A model generated the notes under the pieces. It saw nothing but the letters and a program-made list of their open reading frames with translations, was not told where the DNA came from and searched no databases. From an uncultured Thalassospira sp. (GTDB taxonomy: Bacteria; Pseudomonadota; Alphaproteobacteria; Rhodospirillales_A; Thalassospiraceae), in the NCBI GenBank assembly GCA_946885765.1, contig CAMPHD010000192.1, positions 1-6,374 on the forward strand: a stretch of 6,374 bases of DNA, in the 5' to 3' direction. The translations under genes were made by a program, and so were the position numbers. Positions 1-5,943 of the stretch are shown in pieces. How positions within the stretch are numbered: position 1 is the stretch's first letter; every line of letters begins with the position of its first letter.

Positions 1-180
1 AATTACGACAAAGTCGCCGGGCTGAACGTTCAGGCCTTCGGGGACAAGATAATCATACGGACCCGCCAATGGCAGCGGCGGCAGAACGCTGATCGTTTCA
101 CCCGTTACCTGCCGGGTCGTCACCTGAAAGGCTGGATCATCATCAAACAGATTTCCCGATATGGCCTTTGCGGCGCTCAT
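1..180 (-). CDS. priA: Primosomal protein N' (PriA), N-terminal fragment
   Basis: This is the first 60 codons of a gene on the minus strand. It starts at an ATG (complement of 178-180) and stays open to the window edge, so only the N-terminus is seen. The peptide contains VLPPLPLAGPYDYLVPEG at about residues 32-49, followed by PGDFVVI. This is the opening strand of the PriA 3'-DNA-binding domain (PLPL..xYDY.VPEGL..GDFV). PriA is the cytoplasmic superfamily 2 helicase that recognises stalled or D-loop forks and reloads the replisome; the helicase domains lie outside the window. Residues 1-28 form a low-complexity leader, as is common in alphaproteobacterial PriA. No good Shine-Dalgarno is visible; a GGGG lies 11 nt before the ATG, so the start is likely but not certain. 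The neighbourhood with transaldolase, DUF484 and xerC fits what I know of alphaproteobacterial genomes. Confidence 0.88.
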   Translation of the reverse strand, partial: MSAAKAISGNLFDDDPAFQVTTRQVTGETISVLPPLPLAGPYDYLVPEGLNVQPGDFVVI

Positions 181-366
181 ATATTATAAACCCCGTCAGG
201 ATGCCTCTGGGTTGGTCGCATGATTATGCATAACCGGCTTGTGGCACAAAAGAAAACGGTCCCACAGCACTGGGCGTCTGGTACCGTCATTTGAATGGAA
301 CCGGACCCTATCAGCTAACCGCATCATCGAACAACGATCTTCAAAAGCTCCTGAGCAGGAAATCCA
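181..366. promoter_or_regulatory. Divergent intergenic region between priA and talC
   Basis: This 186 bp gap must hold the promoters of two divergent genes. On the minus strand a weak candidate for priA is TTGTGC (complement of 244-249) and CATAAT (complement of 223-228); the 15 bp spacer is short. The palindrome TTGTGGCACAA (239-249) overlaps that -35 and could be an operator. On the plus strand, 256-287 can fold with ACGGTCCCA pairing with TGGG and ACCGT, leaving an 8 nt bulge. TTGAAT (291-296) is the best -35-like hexamer for talC, but no good -10 lies 16-18 bp downstream. The talC Shine-Dalgarno AGGA sits at 357-360. All of this is read by eye and promoter assignments are weak. Confidence 0.35.
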
Positions 367-1023
367 ATGAAGTTTTTCATCGACACCGCCGACATCGACG
401 CAATCCGCGAACTCGCCAAATCAGGCCTCGTTGATGGCGTGACCACCAACCCGTCGCTCGTCGCAAAATCCGGCCGTTCGTTCCTCGAACTGATCAAGGA
501 AATCTGTGACGCGGTTGACGGCCCGGTCAGCGCTGAAGTTGCTGCGACCGATTACGAAACCATGGTCGCCGAAGGCCGCAAACTTGCGAAAATCGCCGAC
601 AATGTCGTCGTCAAACTGCCGTTGACCCCCGATGGGCTCAAAGCCTGCCGTACCTTCACCGACGAAGGCATCCAGACCAACGTCACACTTTGCTTCTCGG
701 TCGGTCAGGCCATTCTGGCCGCCAAGGCTGGCGCAACCTTCGTGTCACCGTTCGTTGGTCGCCTTGACGATATCTCGTCTGATGGCATGCAGCTTATTGC
801 CGACATCGCCGAAGTTTATAACAACTACCCGAACTGGCAGACCGAAATCCTCGTCGCGTCCGCCCGTGGCCCGCAGCATGTTGTCGATTCGGCCCGTCTC
901 GGTGCCGACGTCGTCACCATCCCGCCGCAGGTTCTCGGCCAGTTGTTCAAACACCCGCTGACCGACAAGGGCCTTGAAACCTTTGTTGCCGATTGGGCGA
1001 AAACCGGCCAGTCGATCCTCTAA
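367..1023 (+). CDS. talC: Transaldolase, small TalC/FSA-type (subfamily 3B)
   Basis: This is a 218-residue TIM-barrel class I aldolase of the TalC/MipB/fructose-6-phosphate aldolase group, which is usually about 215-220 residues. Visible landmarks are FFIDTAD at 3-9, TTNPSL at 26-31, SAEVAATD at 55-62, the Schiff-base lysine K83 in [14 protein letters not shown] at 104-111, SPFVGRLDD at 127-135 and ASARGP at 164-169. In established work on E. coli, FSA has Gln59 and Tyr131 where transaldolase TalB has Glu96 and Phe178. Here the matching positions look like E57 and F129, so I favour transaldolase (dihydroxyacetone transfer between sedoheptulose 7-phosphate and glyceraldehyde 3-phosphate, non-oxidative pentose phosphate pathway) over free fructose-6-phosphate aldolase. 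Databases often label such genes fsa. The start is an ATG with AGGA six bases upstream. The gene ends 68 bp before a strong terminator hairpin and is probably transcribed alone. Confidence 0.93.
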   Translation: MKFFIDTADIDAIRELAKSGLVDGVTTNPSLVAKSGRSFLELIKEICDAVDGPVSAEVAATDYETMVAEGRKLAKIADNVVVKLPLTPDGLKACRTFTDEGIQTNVTLCFSVGQAILAAKAGATFVSPFVGRLDDISSDGMQLIADIAEVYNNYPNWQTEILVASARGPQHVVDSARLGADVVTIPPQVLGQLFKHPLTDKGLETFVADWAKTGQSIL

Positions 1024-1064
1024 GGTTAACCCCTTAAGGTCGAAAACCCGGCTTTTGATCGGTT

Positions 1065-1093
1065 TTGTCACCGGTCCTTAACACGCATTTAAC
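1065..1093 (+). promoter_or_regulatory. Candidate sigma-70 promoter for DUF484-xerC
   Basis: TTGTCA (1065-1070, five of six matches to TTGACA) is followed after exactly 17 bp by TTTAAC (1088-1093, four of six matches to TATAAT). The predicted transcript start is near 1100, about 52 nt before the DUF484 ATG. The -10 overlaps the 5' arm of the talC terminator hairpin. Between the terminator and the DUF484 start there are fewer than 30 bases, too few for a separate promoter and leader, which strengthens the case. It is an eye-read match only. Confidence 0.42.
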
Positions 1094-1130
1094 CCGGCAG
1101 CCCGCATTGTGGCTGCCGGGTTTTTCGTTT
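1091..1130 (+). terminator. Rho-independent terminator of talC
   Basis: A perfect 12 bp stem forms from AACCCGGCAGCC (1091-1102) and GGCTGCCGGGTT (1111-1122) around the 8 nt loop CGCATTGT. A run of five T (1121-1125) follows, then CGTTT. The GC-rich stem with A/T base pairs at its foot and the trailing T-run are the classic intrinsic terminator layout. It lies 68 bp after the talC stop. Confidence 0.85.
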
Positions 1131-1151
1131 CACTGCAAATTACCGGATCAG

Positions 1152-1841
1152 ATGGAAAAGACAGCATTGCGCGCCGACGACATCGCGGCCTACCTCGCCG
1201 AACATCCCGACTTTTTTGCCAACCGGCCGGACCTTCTCGATAGTCTCGACATGCCGGTGCGCGAACTGGGTTCCGGGGTTGCCGACATGCAGCAATATGT
1301 CGTTGCGCGCCTGCGCGATGAACGCGAAAAGCTGCGTGGTGCGACCAGCGAACTGATCAACATTTCCAAATCCAACCTCGAAACCCAAAGCCGCATCCAT
1401 CGCGCGGTTCTGGCCCTTCTCAATGCCCGCGGGTTCGAGGTTTTCGTCGAAGCCCTGCAGGATCTTGTCCCCGAACTGCTTGATCTTGATGCCATCGCAC
1501 TTTGCTTTGAAGAAAGTGAAGACGCACCCGTGCCGCGTTGCGGCGGCCGTGTCCGTCGTCTGACCGCCGGGGCGGTTGATCAGGTCTTGGGCGAGGAAAA
1601 CGATGTCTGGCTTCTGCCCGACAATGCCGGGGACGAGGCGATTTTTGGCCCGCAGGCCGATAATATCCGCTCTGCCGCCATTGTTCGCGTTGCGCCGTTT
1701 TATGGCGATCCGGTCGGGCTTGTCGCCTTTGGGGTGGCCGAACCCGATTATTTCAGCCCGGCACAGGCCAATGACCTGATCATGTTCCTGGCCTCCGTGA
1801 TCGAATTTGGTGTGCGCCGATGGCTGACAGCGCCTCAATAA
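1152..1841 (+). CDS. DUF484 family protein (GAF-like), XerC-associated
   Basis: This 229-residue cytoplasmic protein matches the DUF484 family, a GAF-like fold of unknown biochemical function commonly encoded directly upstream of xerC. The N-terminus has the family pattern IAAYLAEHPDFFANRPDLLDSL (about residues 14-35), the 'YL..HPdFF...p.LL..L' signature. A charged helical, likely coiled-coil segment follows at about 52-80 (VARLRDEREKLR...ELI). The C-terminal part, about 95-225, would be the GAF-like domain. I chose the ATG at 1152. An in-frame TTG at 1065 would add 29 residues encoded across the talC terminator hairpin, and that extension does not resemble the family. The Shine-Dalgarno is weak (GGATC at 1145-1149). 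The last 22 bases overlap the start of xerC, so the two are almost certainly co-transcribed and translationally coupled. Its exact role is unknown; association with recombination is inferred only from gene context. Confidence 0.85.
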   Translation: MEKTALRADDIAAYLAEHPDFFANRPDLLDSLDMPVRELGSGVADMQQYVVARLRDEREKLRGATSELINISKSNLETQSRIHRAVLALLNARGFEVFVEALQDLVPELLDLDAIALCFEESEDAPVPRCGGRVRRLTAGAVDQVLGEENDVWLLPDNAGDEAIFGPQADNIRSAAIVRVAPFYGDPVGLVAFGVAEPDYFSPAQANDLIMFLASVIEFGVRRWLTAPQ

Positions 1842-2782
1842 ATAAGGGGCTTGCTGCCCTGACCCTGCCCGAAGACGTCCGCGATGCCATTGCCGACTGG
1901 CGGCAATGGCTTTCCGCCGAACGCCGCGCATCGAACCACACCACCGAAAATTATCTTGCCGATCTCTATGCTTTCCTTGGTTTTGTCCGGGGTCACAAGG
2001 GAAACACACCCGATATTGCCGTGCTTTTGCAATTGAACCCACGTGATTTCCGAAGCTGGCTGGCGCAGCGCAGCATGGATGGCATGGCCAAAAGCTCCAC
2101 CGCACGCGCCCTATCGTCGCTGCGCAATTTCTATCGCTTCCTTGATCGCACCGGACGCGGCCAGAACGCTGCGGTCAATTCGATCCGCAATCCGAAACTG
2201 CCGCAATCGGTTCCCAAACCGCTCAGCCCGCAGGACGCCATCGCCGTCCTTGATAATGCCGGCGCGTGGCAGGATGAACCGTGGCTTGCCAAACGCAATC
2301 TCGCCCTTTTCACCCTGCTTTATGGCTGCGGGTTGCGCATATCCGAGGCACTGGACCTTAACGCCAATCAACGCCCGACCGGCAACTCGATGGTCATCAC
2401 CGGTAAAGGCAACAAACAGCGCCTTGTCCCGGTCCTGCAAATCGTGCGCGACGCGATTGATGATTATGTCCGCTCCTGCCCCTATGCCCCCGATGGCAAT
2501 GATCCGCTTTTTGTCGGCGCACGTGGCGGGCGGCTGGTCGCACAGGTCGCCCAACGCGAAATGCGCAAAATCCGCGACCTTCTGAACCTGCCCGATACCG
2601 CAACCCCGCACGCCATGCGCCATTCCTTCGCCACTCACCTTCTGGCCGGTGGCGGTGATCTGCGCACCATTCAGGATCTGCTGGGCCACGCATCGCTCTC
2701 GACCACCCAACGTTATACCTCGGTCGATACCGAACGCCTGATGGCCGTCTATCAGGGGACCCATCCCCGCGCGCGGCGCTAA
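1820..2782 (+). CDS. xerC: Tyrosine recombinase XerC
   Basis: This is a 320-residue site-specific tyrosine recombinase, slightly longer than the usual ~300. The N-terminal SAM-like DNA-binding domain spans about residues 20-112, with the typical WLSAERRASNHTTENYLADL stretch at 30-49. The C-terminal catalytic domain carries the complete active site: R173 (GCGLRISEAL), K196 (TGKGNKQR), H264 and R267 (HAMRHSFATHLL), H290 (LLGHASLSTTQ) and the nucleophile Y299 (RYTSVD). XerC with XerD resolves chromosome dimers at dif during division, with FtsK. I call XerC rather than XerD or a phage integrase because it sits directly after DUF484 and no phage genes or attachment site are nearby. The ATG lies 22 bases before the upstream stop and has no clear Shine-Dalgarno, suggesting coupled translation. 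An alternative label would be the generic 'tyrosine recombinase'. Confidence 0.92.
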   Translation: MADSASINKGLAALTLPEDVRDAIADWRQWLSAERRASNHTTENYLADLYAFLGFVRGHKGNTPDIAVLLQLNPRDFRSWLAQRSMDGMAKSSTARALSSLRNFYRFLDRTGRGQNAAVNSIRNPKLPQSVPKPLSPQDAIAVLDNAGAWQDEPWLAKRNLALFTLLYGCGLRISEALDLNANQRPTGNSMVITGKGNKQRLVPVLQIVRDAIDDYVRSCPYAPDGNDPLFVGARGGRLVAQVAQREMRKIRDLLNLPDTATPHAMRHSFATHLLAGGGDLRTIQDLLGHASLSTTQRYTSVDTERLMAVYQGTHPRARR

Positions 2783-2852
2783 GCTACCGCTCACATCTCT
2801 CAAGAACGTTTGCCGCCTTCATGCGTTACGGACAAAGCAACCCATCATAAAC

Positions 2853-2857
2853 GGGAG
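2853..2857 (+). promoter_or_regulatory. Ribosome binding site deciding the YrhK start
   Basis: GGGAG lies six bases before the ATG at 2864. It favours that ATG over the in-frame TTG at 2810, which would add 18 residues unlike the family. Confidence 0.75.
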
Positions 2858-2863
2858 TCCGCC

Positions 2864-3157
2864 ATGAAGCTTTTCCGAACCCGCCGCTTTGACGCATCCT
2901 CACGCCACCGCCAGGTCTATAGCGCCTATGAAATCGCCTATACCTCGGTCGACTGGCTGGCGGCTGTACTGTTTGTCATCGGCAGCATCATGTTTCTCTA
3001 TGATGACCTGATGCATGCCGGAACGTGGCTTTTCATCATCGGGTCGATGTGTTTTGCCCTGCGGCCCTCCATCCGGCTTGCCCGTGAACTGCACCTTGCC
3101 CGACTGGGCGAGGCCGTCATGGAGCCCGGCAATTCCCCTGATTACCGTCGGGGCTGA
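2864..3157 (+). CDS. YrhK-domain small inner-membrane protein
   Basis: This is a 97-residue protein of the YrhK-like family (function unknown). A basic N-terminus (MKLFRTRRF, then RHRQVY) leads into YEIAYTSVDWLAA at 22-34 and two hydrophobic segments, about 31-46 and 53-67, joined by a short loop with YDDLMHAG. Both segments contain a related motif, LFVIGSIMF (36-44) and LFIIGSMCF (56-64). A cytoplasmic-looking amphipathic tail follows, RPSIRLARELHLARLGE at 67-83. The YE-x-Y start, the paired GS motifs and the P-x-IRLARELH tail are what I recognise as the family pattern. I predict a two-pass inner-membrane hairpin protein with positive residues at both ends, so both termini are probably cytoplasmic. 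It starts 81 bp after xerC, and the 108 bp gap after it suggests it is not tightly coupled to the next gene. No function can be assigned. Confidence 0.75.
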   Translation: MKLFRTRRFDASSRHRQVYSAYEIAYTSVDWLAAVLFVIGSIMFLYDDLMHAGTWLFIIGSMCFALRPSIRLARELHLARLGEAVMEPGNSPDYRRG

Positions 3158-3265
3158 CCTCCCTTTCCCAGTAGGATTTCCACAATCGCAAAATTTGGGG
3201 TTCTTCGAAACGGCATTTCCCCCTTACACTGCGTTCAAACTGTTGAATTATATCGAGGCACCCCA

Positions 3266-3871
3266 ATGATCCTGCGCTCCAGCGACCCGTCACCCTTTGG
3301 CCGCAAGGTCAAAATCGTCGCCAAAATTCTTGGCATTTACGATCAACTGACCATCGAGTTGTCCAACACCAACGATCCGGAAGACACCCTGCGCAAACAG
3401 AACCCGCTTGGCAAAATCCCGATCCTGATCCTTGATGATGACCGCAAGATTTTCGATAGCCGCGTGATCTGCGAATATCTTGACGCACAGGTCGATGGCA
3501 TCACCCTGCACCCGACCGAAAGCGACGCACGGTGGGAGGCGCTGACCCTTCAGGCGCTTGGCGATGGCATTGTCGATGCCTCGATCCTTCAGGTGTATGA
3601 AAACCGTATGCGCCCCGAAGAAAAACGTCATGCCGACTGGCTGGCCTATCAGTCGGACAAGGTCAAACGCGCCCTTGATCACCTTGAAGCCAACCCGCCG
3701 TCACTGGCCGGTGATCTGACCATCGGCCATGTCGCCCTTGCCTGTGCGCTGGGCTATCTTGACCTGCGTTTTGATGGCAGATGGCGTGAAACTTACGGTG
3801 CCCTCGTCACATGGCTTGATGCCTTCCGTGCCCGCGTCCCGGCCTTTGACGCCACGGTTTTCAAGGGCTGA
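3266..3871 (+). CDS. Glutathione S-transferase family protein (YibF-like)
   Basis: This is a 201-residue cytosolic glutathione S-transferase fold protein. The thioredoxin-like N-domain covers about 1-75: SSDPSPFGRKVKI at 5-17 carries the catalytic-region serines, NPLGKIPIL at 46-54 contains the conserved cis-proline P52, and DSRVICEYLD at 64-73 has the D/E-S pair that binds the glutathione gamma-glutamyl group. The all-helical C-domain spans about 88-198 and includes ALGDGIVDA at 97-105 and TIGHVALACALGYLDLR at 152-168, the helix-6 core. In the N-capping box the usual aspartate is replaced by H155. Order, length and motifs resemble E. coli YibF. The substrate is unknown; such proteins conjugate or reduce small electrophiles or peroxides with glutathione. 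The ATG is preceded by GAGG at 3255-3258, seven bases upstream. A weak hairpin follows the stop. Confidence 0.9.
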   Translation: MILRSSDPSPFGRKVKIVAKILGIYDQLTIELSNTNDPEDTLRKQNPLGKIPILILDDDRKIFDSRVICEYLDAQVDGITLHPTESDARWEALTLQALGDGIVDASILQVYENRMRPEEKRHADWLAYQSDKVKRALDHLEANPPSLAGDLTIGHVALACALGYLDLRFDGRWRETYGALVTWLDAFRARVPAFDATVFKG

Positions 3872-3881
3872 TAGGGCTTAC

Positions 3882-3916
3882 GCCCCGGTGCGGCTTAAAC
3901 CTGCTTGCACCGGGCC
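3882..3916 (+). terminator. Possible weak terminator hairpin after the GST gene
   Basis: CCCGGTGC (3884-3891) pairs perfectly with GCACCGGG (3907-3914), with one further G-C pair outside a C/C mismatch. The loop is 15 nt and there is no T-run after the stem, only CGCTTTCGG. It could be a rho-dependent or partial stop, or simply an mRNA structure between the GST and methyltransferase genes. Confidence 0.3.
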
Positions 3917-3968
3917 GCTTTCGGATGATATCGCGATTTCACATTCACCGCCCGGAGAACAAGAATAA

Positions 3969-4460
3969 ATGTCCCGCCTTAACAGCGTCATCCGCCGCCT
4001 GCAGGCCCAGCGCGACTGCCTGAATGCCGCCGCCGAAATGATCAAGGACCATAACGGCATTGTTCTTGAAGTCGGGCTTGGCAATGGCCGCACCTTCGAT
4101 CACCTGCGTGAAATCATGCCCGATCGCGAAATCTTTGTCTTTGACCGCCAAATCGCCGCCCATCCCAAATGCATCCCCGATGATGATCACCTGTTTCTGG
4201 GCGATATCTTTGAAACCCTGCCAATGGCGGTTGAACGCTTTGCTGGTAAGGTCGCACTGGTTCATTCCGATGTCGGCACGGGGGACGAGGAACTCAATGC
4301 CAAAATCGCATCTTTCATCGGCAAAACCCTGCCGCCATCCCTGATCAAGGGCGCAATTGTCGCATCCGATCAGAAAATCGACGTGCCCGGCACCATCGCC
4401 GAACCGCTCCCCGAAGGCGTCCCGCAGGACCGCTATTTCTTCCGCCGTTATCAGGGCTAA
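3969..4460 (+). CDS. Small class I SAM-dependent methyltransferase (Methyltransf_17-like)
   Basis: This is a 163-residue protein with a compact Rossmann-type methyltransferase core. Motif I is VLEVGLGNGRTFDHL at 32-46. FVFDR at 56-60 ends strand 2 with the acidic D59 expected to hold the SAM ribose. LGDIFETL at 77-84 supplies the motif after strand 3, and ALVHSDVGTGD at 96-106 is the strand-4 region with its acidic residue. The N-terminus, SRLNSVIRRLQAQRDCLN at 2-19, is helical and basic. Its length and pattern match the small family that Pfam names Methyltransf_17, whose substrate is not known to me; it lacks an extra substrate-binding domain. The ATG has GGAGA at 3954-3958 upstream, about ten bases away. 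Only 34 bp separate its stop from the gamma-glutamylamine synthetase start, so the pair may share a transcript. Confidence 0.8.
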   Translation: MSRLNSVIRRLQAQRDCLNAAAEMIKDHNGIVLEVGLGNGRTFDHLREIMPDREIFVFDRQIAAHPKCIPDDDHLFLGDIFETLPMAVERFAGKVALVHSDVGTGDEELNAKIASFIGKTLPPSLIKGAIVASDQKIDVPGTIAEPLPEGVPQDRYFFRRYQG

Positions 4461-4481
4461 AACCAGAAACCGCCCCTCATC

Positions 4482-4485
4482 AGGA
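4482..4485 (+). promoter_or_regulatory. Ribosome binding site for a GTG start
   Basis: AGGA lies nine bases before the GTG at 4495. It supports that start for the synthetase over in-frame codons inside the preceding methyltransferase gene (from 4357), whose extra 46 residues are proline/serine/arginine-rich and look like out-of-frame translation. Confidence 0.65.
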
Positions 4486-4494
4486 ATTCCACCC

Positions 4495-5892
4495 GTGTCC
4501 CATGCAGTTACCCCGGCCTCCTCATCGCCAAGCGGCTCCACCCTCGCCGAGGCCGAGGCATTCCTTGCCAAATACCCGGATGTCGAGGCCATCGACATCA
4601 TCCTGACCGATTTTCACGGCATCGGACGCGGCAAGATGATCCGCCGTCATGAACTGGCCTCGATCTATAAATCCGGGCGCGGTCTTCCGACCTCGATCTT
4701 CGGGCAGGACGTCACGGGCGAGGATGTTGATGATTGCGGGTTGGTGCAGACCGGCGGCGGCGGCGATGGCCGGTGCTGGCCAGTACCCGGAACGCTGGGC
4801 TACCTGCCCCACACGGGCCGGGGACAGCTCCTGATCAGCATGTATAACGAGGACGCAACCCCGCACGATGTCGATCCACGCAACGTGTTCCTCACTCAGG
4901 TCAACCGCGCCAACGCGCTTGGCTTTGCCCCGATGGGCGCGTTCGAACTGGAATTCTATCTGGTGGACCGCAATGCCGACGCGGGCGGGCTTTATCACCC
5001 GGCATCCTACGCGATGACCAAACGCCGGTCATCGCTGCGCAACACCATGTCGGTCGATGAAATCGATGAAATGTCGCCGCTTTTTGATGCGGTTTACGAG
5101 GGCGCCAAACATCTTGATCTGCGGCTTGAAACCCTGATTTCCGAATATGGTCCGGGCCAGTATGAAATGACCATCCGCTACCGCGATCTGATGCGCGCAG
5201 CCGATGATGTCATCATCGCCAAACGCCTGATCCGCACCTGCGCACGCCGTTTCGGGATGGAAGCCGTCTTCATGCCCAAACCGTTCGGCAACGAAGCCGG
5301 TTCGGGCATGCACCTGCATCTCTCATTGGCCGATGAAAACGGCAATAACCTGTTTGCCGATCAGCCGGACGGGAGCTTGAGCCCCCTTATGCTCAACGCC
5401 ATCGGCGGCATTCGCGGCACCATCGGCGAAACCATGCTGATCCTCGCCCCCTTCATGAATTCATGGCGCCGCTTTGCATCGGCCATGTATTCCCCGGCAT
5501 CCGATGATTGGGGTGTTGAAAACCGCACCGTGGCCCTGCGTGTGCCGGGCACACCGGGCAAGACGCGGCATTTCGAACACCGCATCGCGGGCGTTGATGC
5601 CAATCCCTATCTCGTCGCCGCCGTAACACTCGGTGCGGCCCTTGACGGCATCGAAAACAAAACCGATCCCGGCAAGCCAAGCACCGATGAAATCGGCCAT
5701 GACAAAGCCCCGAACGACCTGCCGCGCCATTGGCTAGATGCCATTGACCGCTTCGGTGCGTCCGATTTCAACAAACGCACGCTTGGCCCCCGCTTCCACA
5801 CCGCATTCACCCGCATAAAGCAGGCCGAATACGAACATATGGCGCTCAAGGTCAGTGCGGCGGAATGGGAATATTACGGGTTTTCGGTCTGA
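4495..5892 (+). CDS. Glutamine synthetase family, gamma-glutamylputrescine synthetase-like (PuuA type)
   Basis: From the GTG start this is a 465-residue enzyme of the glutamine synthetase superfamily. The beta-grasp N-domain (about 20-120) includes YPDVEAIDIILTDFHGIGRGK at 27-47, close to the E. coli PuuA pattern. The catalytic domain has ELEFYLVDR at 151-159 (metal-binding E151/E153), GPGQYEMTIRY at 219-229 (E224), PKPFGNEAGSGMHLHLSL at 261-278 (H273/H275), NSWRRF at 322-327, NRTVALRVP at 343-351, FEHRIAGVDANPYL at 360-373 (E361, R363). The tyrosine adenylylation loop of GS-I (NLYDLP) is absent, as in PuuA. Such enzymes use ATP to join glutamate to an amine such as putrescine in the cytoplasm. 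The true amine is uncertain: putrescine, another polyamine, ethanolamine-like or isopropylamine-like substrates are possible. No puuB, puuC or puuD lies nearby. Confidence 0.88.
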   Translation: MSHAVTPASSSPSGSTLAEAEAFLAKYPDVEAIDIILTDFHGIGRGKMIRRHELASIYKSGRGLPTSIFGQDVTGEDVDDCGLVQTGGGGDGRCWPVPGTLGYLPHTGRGQLLISMYNEDATPHDVDPRNVFLTQVNRANALGFAPMGAFELEFYLVDRNADAGGLYHPASYAMTKRRSSLRNTMSVDEIDEMSPLFDAVYEGAKHLDLRLETLISEYGPGQYEMTIRYRDLMRAADDVIIAKRLIRTCARRFGMEAVFMPKPFGNEAGSGMHLHLSLADENGNNLFADQPDGSLSPLMLNAIGGIRGTIGETMLILAPFMNSWRRFASAMYSPASDDWGVENRTVALRVPGTPGKTRHFEHRIAGVDANPYLVAAVTLGAALDGIENKTDPGKPSTDEIGHDKAPNDLPRHWLDAIDRFGASDFNKRTLGPRFHTAFTRIKQAEYEHMALKVSAAEWEYYGFSV

Positions 5893-5893
5893 T

Positions 5894-5943
5894 TGATCGG
5901 GCCGGTTTGCCGGTCAGGCTTTCCTGACCGGGCCCCCTGATCA
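5894..5943. terminator. Nested palindrome, likely bidirectional terminator between convergent genes
   Basis: An inner perfect 9 bp stem, CCGGTCAGG (5910-5918) and CCTGACCGG (5923-5931), closes a CTTT loop. An outer stem, TGATC (5894-5898) with GATCA (5939-5943) and GGGCC (5899-5903) with GGCCC (5931-5935), can extend it, leaving a 3 nt bulge and a 6 nt internal strand. One G (5931) would be shared. It begins two bases after the synthetase stop and ends at the tandem stop of the minus-strand gene, exactly where both transcripts should end. No T-run follows on either strand, so intrinsic termination is not proven. Confidence 0.5.

Noticed and set aside
183..188. TATAAT on the minus strand just before the priA ATG
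   Set aside because: A transcript from it would start inside the coding region, and no -35 lies at the right distance (CCCAGA).
1065..1151. TTG-started extension of DUF484 by 29 residues
   Set aside because: It would be encoded across the talC terminator hairpin and a likely promoter and does not resemble the family; the ATG at 1152 fits better.
1140..2105. Long minus-strand open frame (321 codons) opposite DUF484 and xerC, and similar frames at 2111-2803 and 3945-4601
   Set aside because: These mirror real plus-strand genes, have cysteine/histidine-rich or otherwise unlikely composition and show no family motifs. They arise from the GC-rich third positions.
1820..2782. XerC as an integrase of a genomic island
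   Set aside because: No tRNA, attachment repeats, phage or mobility genes are nearby, and the DUF484 partner marks it as the housekeeping recombinase.
2846..2851. CATAAA as a -10 for the YrhK gene
   Set aside because: The predicted transcript start would fall downstream of its ribosome binding site at 2853-2857.
3121..3162. Stem-loop spanning the YrhK stop codon (AGCCC with GGGCT, CCCC with GGGG)
   Set aside because: It is interrupted, lies mainly in coding sequence and has no T-run; too weak to call a terminator.
4357..4494. Upstream in-frame extension of the synthetase overlapping the methyltransferase gene
   Set aside because: The added residues are low-complexity and out of frame with a real gene; GTG at 4495 has an AGGA upstream and gives a PuuA-like length.
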